From Halobacteriales archaeon QS_5_70_15 (GTDB taxonomy: Archaea; Halobacteriota; Halobacteria; Halobacteriales; Haloarculaceae), in assembly GCA_003022005.1 (NCBI GenBank), contig PXRQ01000050.1, positions 1 through 23,223 of the forward strand: DNA of 23,223 nt, read 5' to 3'. The notes beneath the pieces are model-generated. The model saw only the letters and a list, made by a program, of their open reading frames with translations, was not told the origin of the DNA and did not search any database. Positions 1 to 7,509 of this stretch are shown in pieces. Position numbers and translations under genes: made by a program. Positions within the stretch are counted from its first letter, which is position 1; each line of letters opens with the position of its first letter.

Positions 1-81
1 ACCGGGACTCGCCGGGGACGCGACGCGACGCCGGAGGCAGGGGACCGACCGGTCACGATCTGCTATACCCTTGTGAACCAG

Positions 82-90
82 GGTTAAAAG
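82..90 (+). promoter_or_regulatory. Putative TATA box before the pssA-like ORF
   Basis: The A/T-rich stretch ggttaaaagg stands out in GC-rich surroundings. It lies about 35 nt before the GTG at 123, so a transcript would start near 112-116 with a short leader. A caution is that the reading frame of the downstream ORF stays open through this site to the left edge of the window, so the box could also be chance sequence inside a longer coding region. Confidence 0.4.
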
Positions 91-122
91 GTCCGTACGA
101 GTGGTTCTCCTGGTACGACAGC

Positions 123-773
123 GTGACTCACACCCTCTCGGCCACGCTCATCGCCGGACTCGGGTACGCGACGTTCCGCGGGTTCGAGCGGCACTCCACG
201 GAGCTTTCGGTCCCCGGGCGGTTCCGCCCGCTCGTGGTCGTCGTGTTCGTGCACGCGGTGTCGGTCCTCTGGGAACTGGTCGAGTTCGCATCGGGCGTCG
301 CGCCGGCGGTGCTCGTCTTCGTCGTCGCGACCCGGGAGTGGGGGGTCTCGCTCGCCGCCCCCGACGCCCGCCTCGCGGCGGCACTGCTCGTCCCCGCGCT
401 GTTCGTCTCGATGGCCGTCGTCAGGCTCGGACTCTACACCGTCCACGACAGCGACGCCGCGGCCACCAAGGGCGTCCAGACGACCCTCGCCGCGACTGTG
501 CTCGCGCTCGTGGTGCTCGCGGGCGTCCCCGGACTGTTCGGGGTGAGCACCGCGACGCTCCTGCTCGCCGTCGCCATGGCGTCCGTCTATCTGATGGTCG
601 CGCCGGTCACGTACCCGGACCTCTACACCCGCGACCAGTTCGCCTTCGGCGGGATCCAGGCCCTCGCGATCCTCGTCCCGGGCGTGCTCGACCGGGCGTT
701 CCCGCGGGTACTGCTCGTCTTCGCGCTCGCGTACCTCCTGCTCGCCCCCCGGTTCTACTGGCGCGAACCCTGA
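123..773 (+). CDS. Chimeric membrane protein with PssA-like C-terminal part
   Basis: This 216-residue multi-pass membrane protein appears to be built from two families. Residues from about 60 to the end, including the motifs GVQTTLAATVLA, VTYPDLYTRD and the ending APRFYWREP, match what I know of haloarchaeal archaetidylserine synthase PssA, a CDP-alcohol phosphatidyltransferase of the membrane. The hallmark catalytic motif of that superfamily, DGxxAR followed by GxxxDxxxD, should sit just before this segment and is absent. Residues 1-58 (THTLSATLIAG, LWELVEFASG) instead resemble a different haloarchaeal membrane family. The join lies near 291-301. The GTG at 123 is the first usual start codon, but the frame is open to the window edge and the residues encoded at about 93-122 (PYEWFSWYDS) also look like that first family, so the true 5' end is uncertain. 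It probably has no synthase activity. The reading as coding is solid; the chimera is inference from remembered family sequences. Confidence 0.7.
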   Translation: MTHTLSATLIAGLGYATFRGFERHSTELSVPGRFRPLVVVVFVHAVSVLWELVEFASGVAPAVLVFVVATREWGVSLAAPDARLAAALLVPALFVSMAVVRLGLYTVHDSDAAATKGVQTTLAATVLALVVLAGVPGLFGVSTATLLLAVAMASVYLMVAPVTYPDLYTRDQFAFGGIQALAILVPGVLDRAFPRVLLVFALAYLLLAPRFYWREP

Positions 774-903
774 TACGGGTCGTTGCAACGATTCACCGGC
801 GATCACGGACCGGTTCGGGTGATCGCGATAGACGACTACAATCACCCGTAGGAGCGGACCGCGGACCGCAATCCCTTTGTCCCGAACTGCCGCACTCCCG
901 GGC

Positions 904-2451
904 ATGAGCAACGGGGACGACGAGGACGCGGACGAGGAGGGGACTCCTCAGCCCGAGGCCGACGCGGAGGGTGACGGGTCGGAACCGGACTCGTCCGCCG
1001 CCGAGGAGGGGACGGACGAGGCGATCGAAGAACCGGCCGAGGCCGAGCAGGAAGCCGAGGCCGAGGCCGACGTCGACGAGGGGGCGGGTGCCGAAGGAAC
1101 CGACGAGGACGCCGACACCGAGTCCGAGCCCGAGTCCGAATCGGCGGACACCGAGGAAACGGGGGACGAGGAGGAGACCACGGAGGAGGAACAGACGGTC
1201 GAAATAAGCGCCGAGACCCTCGAGGAGCGGCTCGACACCGCCGCCGAGGCGGTCGAGGCTGCCGAGACCGAGGCCGACCTCGACGCGGTGGAGGCCGACC
1301 TCGACGCCATCGCGTCGGACCTCGAGGCCGCCGACCTGCCCGAACCGGACGAGGACGACGATGAGGCCGAGGACCCCAGAGGGGATCTCGAGGCACGGCT
1401 CGGCGAGGTACGGGACGCGCTCCAGGAGGCCCGCGGGCCGTACGCCGAGGACGTGATCGAGGCGATCGAGTCCGCCGAGAAGACGATCGAGGACACCGAG
1501 TGGACCGAGCGGGGCCGGGAAGAAGTCGCGGCGGCCGTCGAGTCGTTCCTCGACTCGGCCGGAGAGATACTCGGAACCGATTTCGAGGTCGACGGTGACC
1601 CCGGGGACCTCGGGTCGTCCGTCACCGCGCTCGAGGCGGTGGTCGACGCCGTCGACGATGCCGACCTCGACCCCGACGAGGACGCGGAGACCATCGGGTC
1701 GCTGATGGACGCGACGGCCGACCTCTCCGCGGACCTCGAAGCGGCCGAGGAGTGGGACGACCTGACGGTCGTCGAGAAGCTCCGGGCGCAGGGGTTCTAC
1801 GACCGGCTGACCTCGGAGAACCGGAAGGACTTCCCCCCGGAGCTCGGCGTCGTCCGCATCGCCGAGTCCGAGAACGACCCCGAGCGGGTCCTGATGGCGC
1901 TGGACTACTTCACGTCGGAGTTCATGGAGGAGAACTGCATCGAGGCGCTCAAGCGGATGGGGTCGCCGGAGGCCTACGACGCGATGACGAGCCGGGCGGA
2001 GAAGCGCGACCGCGACGCCATCGAGGTACTCGGGAAGATCGGCAACCCCGACGCGCTGGAGACGCTCCACGAATACATCGAGGGGGAGTCCAACCCGCCG
2101 CTCCAGAAGACGACGCTCCGGGCGATCGGGGAGATCGGCAGCGAGGAGTCCACCCAGCCGGTCGCCGACCGCCTCGTCGCCGAGGACCCCGAGGTGCGGT
2201 CGGCGGCCGCGGCCGCACTCGGGCACATCGGCGACACGCGGGCGATCTCGCCGCTCGCGGATCTCCTCGCCGACGACGAGGCGGATTCGGTCAGGGCGGC
2301 CGCCGCGCGGGCGCTCAACGTCATCGGCACCGAGCGCGCCCTCGAGGAGGCCGCGGAGTACGCGGGGGACCGCGCATACGTGGTGCAGGCCCAGGCCGAA
2401 CGGGCCGACGAGGCGCTCGGTACGGAACCGGAACCCGAACCCGCGGCCTGA
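904..2451 (+). CDS. Acidic HEAT-repeat domain protein
   Basis: The ATG at 904 gives 515 residues. A TTG at 877 would add nine residues with no halophilic character, so I prefer 904. Residues 1 to about 105 are an extremely acidic, low-complexity, probably disordered tail of Asp, Glu, Ala and Ser. Residues about 105-320 are Glu/Ala-rich and likely helical or coiled. Residues about 350-490 contain HEAT/PBS-lyase-type helical repeats, for example AIEVLGKIGNPDALETL, AAAAALGHIGDTRAISPLAD and AARALNVIGTERALEEAA. There is no signal peptide or membrane segment, so it is cytoplasmic. HEAT repeats usually act as protein-binding scaffolds and no partner can be named here. It follows the membrane ORF by 130 nt and is likely transcribed separately. 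An antisense frame of 477 codons over the same region is a shadow. Confidence 0.85.
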   Translation: MSNGDDEDADEEGTPQPEADAEGDGSEPDSSAAEEGTDEAIEEPAEAEQEAEAEADVDEGAGAEGTDEDADTESEPESESADTEETGDEEETTEEEQTVEISAETLEERLDTAAEAVEAAETEADLDAVEADLDAIASDLEAADLPEPDEDDDEAEDPRGDLEARLGEVRDALQEARGPYAEDVIEAIESAEKTIEDTEWTERGREEVAAAVESFLDSAGEILGTDFEVDGDPGDLGSSVTALEAVVDAVDDADLDPDEDAETIGSLMDATADLSADLEAAEEWDDLTVVEKLRAQGFYDRLTSENRKDFPPELGVVRIAESENDPERVLMALDYFTSEFMEENCIEALKRMGSPEAYDAMTSRAEKRDRDAIEVLGKIGNPDALETLHEYIEGESNPPLQKTTLRAIGEIGSEESTQPVADRLVAEDPEVRSAAAAALGHIGDTRAISPLADLLADDEADSVRAAAARALNVIGTERALEEAAEYAGDRAYVVQAQAERADEALGTEPEPEPAA

Positions 2452-2512
2452 AACGTGCTTTCTCCCTCCGTACTTTCGGGGGTAACTCCGGACGGTTCGA
2501 CGCCATCTCAGA

Positions 2513-2633
2513 CACCTCGAAAGCCTCGAGTCGCTGGACGACCGAAGCGAGTCCAGCGGAACAAGGACCGAGGGCCGGAGGCCGAGGACCGCAGCGAGCC
2601 GCGGGAGCGTAGCAGTCGGGGGCTTTCGAGGTG
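2513..2633. repeat. Extragenic inverted-repeat element
   Basis: The stretch between the HEAT gene and the PLD gene is bounded by a perfect 13-bp inverted repeat: cacctcgaaagcc at 2513-2525 and ggctttcgaggtg at 2621-2633. Inside lies a smaller hairpin, cgctggac (2532-2539) pairing with gtccagcg (2551-2558). The remainder is purine-rich GC sequence of the type gagcgtagc. From memory, similar elements recur between haloarchaeal genes. It encodes no plausible protein. Confidence 0.65.
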
Positions 2634-2686
2634 GATACAGCAGTTCGAGGGACGTGACTCCCGAAATCTAGCCCCCTTTGCCCGTA

Positions 2687-2697
2687 GCCTTTTGTAG
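2687..2697 (+). promoter_or_regulatory. Putative TATA box of the PLD-family gene
   Basis: The stretch gccttttgtag is centred about 28 nt before the GTG at 2719. This is the usual spacing for a leaderless or nearly leaderless haloarchaeal transcript, and it supports that start codon. Confidence 0.45.
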
Positions 2698-2718
2698 GGT
2701 AACGGGACCAGCTCCCCC

Positions 2719-4347
2719 GTGTCGTCGGCCCGGAGCCTCGCGCTGGTCGCCCTGCTCGTCCTCGGAGCGGTCGCCGCGCCGGCCGCCGCCGGAACGACAC
2801 CACGCGCCGACGGTCCCCGGATCGTCGCCGCGTACCCCAACCCAGTGGCCGACGGCGACCGCGGGGAGTTCGTCGTCATCGAGGTGTCCCCGGACACGAC
2901 TCTGGGTAGGCTTACCCTCGCTGACGGTGAGGACCGCGTGCGCCTTCCGAACCGGACCGTCGGGGGGCGAATCGTCCTGACGGATGCACCCGAGCGGGTC
3001 CCCAACGACACCGAGGGTCGAGTCCTCGCGGTCGAGGGGTTCCCGTCGCTCGCGAACGCGGGCGAGACCCTCACCCTCGACCGCGGGAACCGGACCGTCG
3101 CCACGGTCCGGTACGAGGGCGCCCCCGAGGCCGAACTCCGGCGGTGGCCCGGCGGCTGGCGGCCGCTCGGCGCGACGGAGTTCCCGGTCAGACACGGGGA
3201 CGGTGGCTCCGCGACGGCGTTCGTTCTCCCCGATGCACCCGAGGTACCGGTCGAGACCCTCCGGAGCGCCGAGGAGCGGGTGCTCCTCGCGGGCTACACG
3301 TTCACTGATCGGCAGGTCGGACGGGCGCTCGTCGCGGCCGCACGTCGGGGCGTCGAAGTGCGGGTGCTCGTCGACGGGGCTCCGGTCGGCGGGCTCCCGC
3401 GGTCGATGGCCCGCGAACTCGACCGGCTCGCCGACGCGGGTGTCGAAGTCAGGGTCGTCGGTGGTCCACACGCCCGATACGACTTCCACCACGCGAAGTA
3501 CGCCGTGGTCGACGGGACGGCGCTCGTGATGACCGAGAACTGGAAGCCGGCGGGGACGGGGGGTAACTCCAGCCGCGGCTGGGGCGTCCGCCTGCGGGAC
3601 GCGGGAACGGCCCGCGCGCTCGCGGCGACGTTCCGGGCCGACTACGAGGGTCGGGACGCCCGACCGTGGCCGGGGTTCCGCCGCGGTCGGCGGTTCGAAC
3701 CGGACGACCGCTCGAACGGCACCTACTCCGGGCGGTTCGATCCCGGGCGGGTCGAGGTCCGGAACGTCTCGGTACTGGTCGCGCCGGACAACGCCGGGCG
3801 AGCGGTCGTGGAACGCATCGACGCGGCGGACGAGTCGATCTCGGTCGTGCAGGTGTCGCTCGGCGGGCCGGACGGCCGGTTCGCGACCGCGCTCCTCCGG
3901 GCGGCGCGCCGTGGGGTGGCGGTCAGGATCCTCCTCTCGGGTGCGTGGTACGTCCACGGGGAGAACGCCCGGCTCGCCGAGGCGCTGAACGAGCGGGCCA
4001 AGGCACGGGACCTCCCGCTCACCGTGCGGCTGGCCGACCCCGACGGCCGGTTCCGAAAGGTCCACGCGAAAGGGGCGATCGTCGACGGCGAGACGGTGCT
4101 GGTGGGAAGCCTCAACTGGAACGCGCACGCGGCCCGCGAGAACCGGGAGGTGCTGCTCGCGCTCCGGGGCCGGGAGGTCGCCGACTACTACGGACGGGTG
4201 TTCGAGGCGGACTGGGAGGCGGGGCGTGGAACGGACCTCCCGGTGGGGGTGCTCGTCGCGGTGGCGCTCGCGGCGCTCGCCGCGGTGTGGGTGGGGCGGC
4301 GGGTCCGGTTCGGCGGGGAGCGAGATGCAGGAGAACGGGGGTGGTGA
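2719..4347 (+). CDS. Exported phospholipase D-like domain protein
   Basis: This is a 542-residue member of the phospholipase D superfamily with two complete HKD motifs. The first is HHAKYAVVD (His258, Lys260, Asp265), followed by ENWKPAGTGG. The second is VHAKGAIVD (His449, Lys451, Asp456), followed by GSLNWN. Paired HKD motifs form one active site for phosphodiester cleavage or transfer; the substrate (lipid or nucleic acid) cannot be read from the sequence. Residues 1-24 form a hydrophobic Sec-type signal ending near AAAG. Residues about 30-150 resemble a lamin-tail-like beta domain (AAYPNPVADGD, NAGETLTL). A hydrophobic helix near residues 508-525 followed by Arg-rich sequence suggests a C-terminal membrane anchor with the catalytic part outside. 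The start is a GTG with a TATA-like box 28 nt upstream. The gene ends 10 nt from the convergent ribL. Confidence 0.9.
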   Translation: MSSARSLALVALLVLGAVAAPAAAGTTPRADGPRIVAAYPNPVADGDRGEFVVIEVSPDTTLGRLTLADGEDRVRLPNRTVGGRIVLTDAPERVPNDTEGRVLAVEGFPSLANAGETLTLDRGNRTVATVRYEGAPEAELRRWPGGWRPLGATEFPVRHGDGGSATAFVLPDAPEVPVETLRSAEERVLLAGYTFTDRQVGRALVAAARRGVEVRVLVDGAPVGGLPRSMARELDRLADAGVEVRVVGGPHARYDFHHAKYAVVDGTALVMTENWKPAGTGGNSSRGWGVRLRDAGTARALAATFRADYEGRDARPWPGFRRGRRFEPDDRSNGTYSGRFDPGRVEVRNVSVLVAPDNAGRAVVERIDAADESISVVQVSLGGPDGRFATALLRAARRGVAVRILLSGAWYVHGENARLAEALNERAKARDLPLTVRLADPDGRFRKVHAKGAIVDGETVLVGSLNWNAHAARENREVLLALRGREVADYYGRVFEADWEAGRGTDLPVGVLVAVALAALAAVWVGRRVRFGGERDAGERGW

Positions 4348-4357
4348 GCTCCACGCC

Positions 4358-4798
4358 CTACTGGCAGCGGTCCTCGCAGATCCGCTCGACGATGCGGCCG
4401 GTCGAGAGGAGTTCGTCCTCGCGAGCCTCTCGTCCGGAGGCCCGGCGGACCTCGCAGTCGAGGCCGCGCTTCGCCAGCGCCGCGGCGACCGCGCTCTCGT
4501 CGTGATGCTGGTCGTGCCCGAGCAGGATGACGTCGGGGTCGATGCGTTCGATGGGGACGAAGAAGTCCTCGAGGTGGCCGGGGTGTGCCTCGTCGACGGG
4601 GTCGAGCGCCCCGACCATCTCCAGGCGCTGTTCGTCGGAGAGGATCGGGGGGTCCTTGTGGGTGACGTTGGCCCGCCTGGCGACGATGACGTGGACCTCG
4701 TCGCCGTACTCGCGGGCCTCCCGGAGGTAGTGGAGGTGGCCGGGGTGGAGCAGGTCGAACGTCCCCTGCGCGACGACCCGGGCCGGTCGGTCGGTCAT
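4358..4798 (-). CDS. ribL: FAD synthase, archaeal RibL type
   Basis: RibL transfers AMP from ATP to FMN to make FAD, the last step of flavin cofactor synthesis in archaea. The 146-residue product belongs to the cytidylyltransferase-like nucleotidyltransferase fold. The N-terminal [14 protein letters not shown] carries the HxGH signature (His18, His21), and the motif [14 protein letters not shown] and the C-terminal STGRIVERI are typical. Length matches the family. Its ATG overlaps the stop codon of the upstream JAMM gene by four bases (ATGA), so the two are probably translated in a coupled way from one mRNA whose promoter lies before the JAMM gene. It converges on the PLD gene. A larger ORF reading through into the neighbour frame adds no homologous sequence, so I use the internal ATG. 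Confidence 0.92.
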   Translation of the reverse strand: MTDRPARVVAQGTFDLLHPGHLHYLREAREYGDEVHVIVARRANVTHKDPPILSDEQRLEMVGALDPVDEAHPGHLEDFFVPIERIDPDVILLGHDQHHDESAVAAALAKRGLDCEVRRASGREAREDELLSTGRIVERICEDRCQ

Positions 4799-5295
4799 CG
4801 GTCCTGACCCGATTCCTCGCGCAGTTCGGCGTCGATGTCCGCCTGGGTGAAGTCGAAAAACGAGTCCTCGGGAAGGTCGACGTCCAGCACGGGGAGGTCC
4901 CTGGGTTCGCCCTTGCGGTCGAACGCCTGCCAGTCGTCCCGCCGGTAAGGGTAACCGATGATGATGTGGACCGAACCCTTGCCGAACGTGGCGAGGTCGG
5001 CGTCGCTGGGCCGGAGCACGCCGTTCGGGTGGGAGTGGACCGATCCCGACGAACGGCGGTCGTTCGGGATCATGCTCGTCTTCATCGTCGCGCTCACGGG
5101 GTTCGACTCCGTCCCGGGGATGACGAGCACGTCCGTGATGACGGTCCCGTCCCGGTCGAGGCCGAGTTTCCGGGCGTCCTCCCCCCGGAGGAGCCCCATG
5201 TACTCGTTCGGGTGTGCGTCCTCGGAGGCTTCGAGCGCGAACTCGAGGGCGTCGGCGGCGATGCCGATCACCCCCGACGACCGGAACAGTCGCAT
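4795..5295 (-). CDS. JAMM/MPN-domain metalloprotease homologue
   Basis: The 166-residue product has a complete JAMM zinc-protease motif: an upstream Glu in PNEYMGLL (Glu31), then HSHP (His87, His89) and SDAD with Ser97 and Asp100, matching HxHx7SxxD. Archaeal JAMM proteins of this size are known or presumed to remove ubiquitin-like SAMP modifiers from conjugates (Haloferax JAMM1 is the studied case). Whether this is the orthologue or another Mov34 family member cannot be settled here. Start: the ATG at 5295 has a TATA-like box 26-30 nt upstream, suggesting a leaderless mRNA. It is the first gene of an operon with ribL, joined by an ATGA overlap. Larger frames starting further upstream run through non-coding-like, promoter-bearing sequence and are not supported. 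Confidence 0.9.
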   Translation of the reverse strand: MRLFRSSGVIGIAADALEFALEASEDAHPNEYMGLLRGEDARKLGLDRDGTVITDVLVIPGTESNPVSATMKTSMIPNDRRSSGSVHSHPNGVLRPSDADLATFGKGSVHIIIGYPYRRDDWQAFDRKGEPRDLPVLDVDLPEDSFFDFTQADIDAELREESGQDR

Positions 5296-5320
5296 ACCCG
5301 GAACTCCGTGCGGGCGACAA

Positions 5321-5326
5321 CTAAGC
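5321..5326 (-). promoter_or_regulatory. Putative TATA box for the JAMM-ribL operon
   Basis: Read on the minus strand this is gcttag, in the context aacgcttagttg, 26-31 nt before the ATG at 5295. The intergenic space 5296-5518 separates this operon from the divergent recJ-like gene; apart from the two promoters I see nothing else in it. Confidence 0.45.
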
Positions 5327-5486
5327 GTTCCGATGGACCCTCCGGTCGGCCGTCCGTACGACCCCGGTTTGCGGCCGTGCCCGAACCGTCGCCGTGGTCC
5401 CCGCCGCGCATCCCACCCGTCCGCCACCGGTCCGGGGCAGGGAGCTGGACTCCCGCATACCGGCAGGCGGAATCGGGAGTGACAAC

Positions 5487-5494
5487 GCTTAAAA
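5487..5494 (+). promoter_or_regulatory. Putative BRE/TATA promoter of the recJ-like gene
   Basis: The stretch cgcttaaaatcg is a good haloarchaeal TATA element, centred about 28 nt before the ATG at 5519. That spacing predicts a leaderless transcript and decides the start codon. Confidence 0.6.
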
Positions 5495-5518
5495 TCGGTC
5501 GTCACCCACGTTCCGCTA

Positions 5519-7300
5519 ATGTCACCCTCTTCGGATTCTGACGCCGGCGGTTCCGGCGACGCGGTCCCCGGACCGGGGACCACGGTCTACGAACTCGCTC
5601 CGGGCTGTACGGTCGAGGACGTCGAGATCGGGGAGTACTACCACGCGACAGTGAACGGCGTCGTGGATTACGGCGTCTTCGTCGACCTCTCCCAGGAGGT
5701 CTCCGGGCTGGTCCACAGCTCGAACCTCCGGGGGGAGCACGACGTGGGCGACGACCTGATCGTCGAACTGCTCGAGGTGCGGGAGAACGGCGACCTGAGC
5801 TTCGCGGGGCGCGAGCCCCAGGACTACGAGACCGTCCGCGTCGAGGGCGGCGAGGGCGTCGGGGTGCCCGACATCGAGGACGCCGTCGGGCGGACGGTCC
5901 ACCTCGAGGGGGAGGTGGTCCAGATCAAGCAGACCGGCGGCCCGACGCTGTTCTTCGTCCGCGACGGCGCGGGCGTCGTCCCGTGTGCGGCCTTCGAGGA
6001 GGCCGGCGTCCGCGCGTACCCGAACGTCGAACTCGACGACAGCCTCGCCCGGCTCCGCGGCGAGGCCGCCGCGGAGGTCCACGAGCGCGTCGAGGCGAAG
6101 CTCGACGAACGGGCCGAACCACCGGAGATCGAGCCGCTAGTCGACTGGCCCGCCTTCGAGAAGCTCCGCCCGGGCCTGCGCGACGTCGCCCGGCGGCTGC
6201 GCGAGGCGGCACTCGGATCCCGGCCAATCCGGATGCGCCACCACGCCGACGGCGACGGGATGTGCGCGTCGATCCCGCTCCAGACGGCGCTGGAGAGCTT
6301 CATCGCCGAGACCCACGAGGACCCCCAGGCGCCGCGGCACATGCTCAAGCGGCTCCCCTCGAAGGCCCCCTTCTACGAGATGGAGGACGTCACCCGGGAC
6401 CTGAACTTCGCGCTGGAGGACCGCGAGCGCCACGGCCAGCGCCTCCCCCTTCTGCTGATGCTCGACAACGGCTCGACCGAGGAGGACACGCCCGCCTACC
6501 GGGCGCTCGACCAGTACGACATCCCCATCCTGGTCGTCGACCACCATCACCCCGATCCGGAGGCGGTCGCGCCGCTGGTCGAGGCCCACGTCAACCCGTA
6601 CCTCCACGACGAGGACTACCGCATCACGACGGGGATGATGAGTATCGAGCTCGCGCGGCTCATCGATCCGGACATCACCGACGACGTCCGGCACATCCCC
6701 GCGGTGGCGGGCCTCGCGGACCGCTCGCGCGCGGAGACGATGGACGGGCACTTCCTCCGGTACAGCGCCGGCCGGCACTTCATAAACGACGTCCTGAACG
6801 TCGACTGTGACGACCCGGACCGCCACCGCGAACTCGTGTCGTTCCTCTCCTCGCGGGCCGAGCGGGACGTCGACCGCCAGCTCGGCGACGCGATGGCCCA
6901 CGTCGAGTCCCGCCGTCTGGAGAACGGCGCCCACCTGTTCACGGTCGACCTCGACGAGCACGCCCACCGCTTCACCTACCCCGCGCCGGGGAAGACGACC
7001 GGGAAGATCCACGACACGAAGGTCGAGGAGACCGGCGGCGACCCCGTCATCACCATCGGTTACGGGCCGGACTTCGCCGTCCTCCGGTCGGACGGCGTGC
7101 GCCTGGACATCCCCCAGATGGTCTCGGAGCTGAGCGAGGAGGTCGACGGCGGCGGCGTCTCCGGCGGCGGTCACCTCGTCGTCGGCTCGATCAAGTTCGT
7201 CGCCGGGATGCGCGAGGAGGTCGTCGACGCGCTCGTCGAGAAGATGGGCGAGGCCGAACTCGACGAGGCCCTCCGGTCGACGCTCGTCCGCGAGGACTGA
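5519..7300 (+). CDS. RecJ-like DHH phosphoesterase with S1/OB domains
   Basis: The 593-residue cytoplasmic protein has, in order, an acidic N-terminus, an S1 RNA-binding domain (about residues 36-98, GEYYHATVNGVVDYGVFVDL), a second OB-like domain (about 120-165, VGRTVHLEGEVVQIKQTGG), a DHH catalytic domain and a DHHA1 domain. The catalytic domain shows HHADGDGMCAS near residue 240, MLDNGS, and the DHHH signature at 341-344. The DHHA1 domain has GGGH at 549-552. The arrangement matches archaeal RecJ-like nucleases (COG1107 type), which act as single-strand DNA or RNA exonucleases in repair or RNA turnover; aRecJ paralogues differ in polarity and substrate. The DnaJ-like Cys-rich zinc finger present in some relatives is not visible here. 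It is likely monocistronic. Confidence 0.9.
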   Translation: MSPSSDSDAGGSGDAVPGPGTTVYELAPGCTVEDVEIGEYYHATVNGVVDYGVFVDLSQEVSGLVHSSNLRGEHDVGDDLIVELLEVRENGDLSFAGREPQDYETVRVEGGEGVGVPDIEDAVGRTVHLEGEVVQIKQTGGPTLFFVRDGAGVVPCAAFEEAGVRAYPNVELDDSLARLRGEAAAEVHERVEAKLDERAEPPEIEPLVDWPAFEKLRPGLRDVARRLREAALGSRPIRMRHHADGDGMCASIPLQTALESFIAETHEDPQAPRHMLKRLPSKAPFYEMEDVTRDLNFALEDRERHGQRLPLLLMLDNGSTEEDTPAYRALDQYDIPILVVDHHHPDPEAVAPLVEAHVNPYLHDEDYRITTGMMSIELARLIDPDITDDVRHIPAVAGLADRSRAETMDGHFLRYSAGRHFINDVLNVDCDDPDRHRELVSFLSSRAERDVDRQLGDAMAHVESRRLENGAHLFTVDLDEHAHRFTYPAPGKTTGKIHDTKVEETGGDPVITIGYGPDFAVLRSDGVRLDIPQMVSELSEEVDGGGVSGGGHLVVGSIKFVAGMREEVVDALVEKMGEAELDEALRSTLVRED

Positions 7301-7332
7301 TACGGACGGACGTATCGATCGGGGGCGATCGC

Positions 7333-7412
7333 CGGTCGGGGCCGGCAGTCGTCGGTCGGGGCCGGCAGTCGTCGGTCGGGGCCGGCAGTCGGCGGTCGGG
7401 GCCGGCAGTCGG
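7333..7412. repeat. Four-copy 20-bp tandem repeat
   Basis: The unit cggtcggggccggcagtcgK (K = g or t) occurs four times head to tail with an exact 20-bp period. Only the last base varies: t, t, g, g. A partial fifth copy (cggtg) follows. A period of 20 is not a multiple of three, so the array is not expected to be coding. It sits 33 nt after the recJ-like gene and about 40 nt before the next promoter. Each unit includes gccggc, a self-complementary core. Confidence 0.9.
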
Positions 7413-7447
7413 CGGTGAGTGACGGCCGTCGGACCTCCCCGCCGCCA

Positions 7448-7456
7448 GTTTTAATA
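7448..7456 (+). promoter_or_regulatory. Putative promoter of the bat-like regulator
   Basis: The stretch agttttaatagc lies about 57 nt before the ATG at 7510 and would start transcription near 7478-7482, leaving a leader of about 30 nt. A GGTGG sequence at 7496-7500, ten nt before the ATG, could act as a ribosome binding site. Confidence 0.45.
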
Positions 7457-7509
7457 GCCGTTGTGTTTCGGTTACACGTCGTCCCGCGGACCCGGGTGGC
7501 GGGGACACG

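Noticed and set aside
793..2226. 477-codon minus-strand ORF opposite the HEAT gene
   Set aside because: It mirrors the acidic low-complexity coding sequence, has Arg/Val/Leu-rich non-halophilic composition and no motifs. Long antisense frames are usual in GC-rich genomes.
2668..4128. 486-codon minus-strand ORF opposite the PLD gene
   Set aside because: The plus strand carries two complete HKD motifs, a signal peptide and a TATA-like box; the antisense frame has no recognisable domain.
7333..7412. CRISPR array
   Set aside because: The 20-bp units are directly adjacent with no spacers, so this is a simple tandem repeat.
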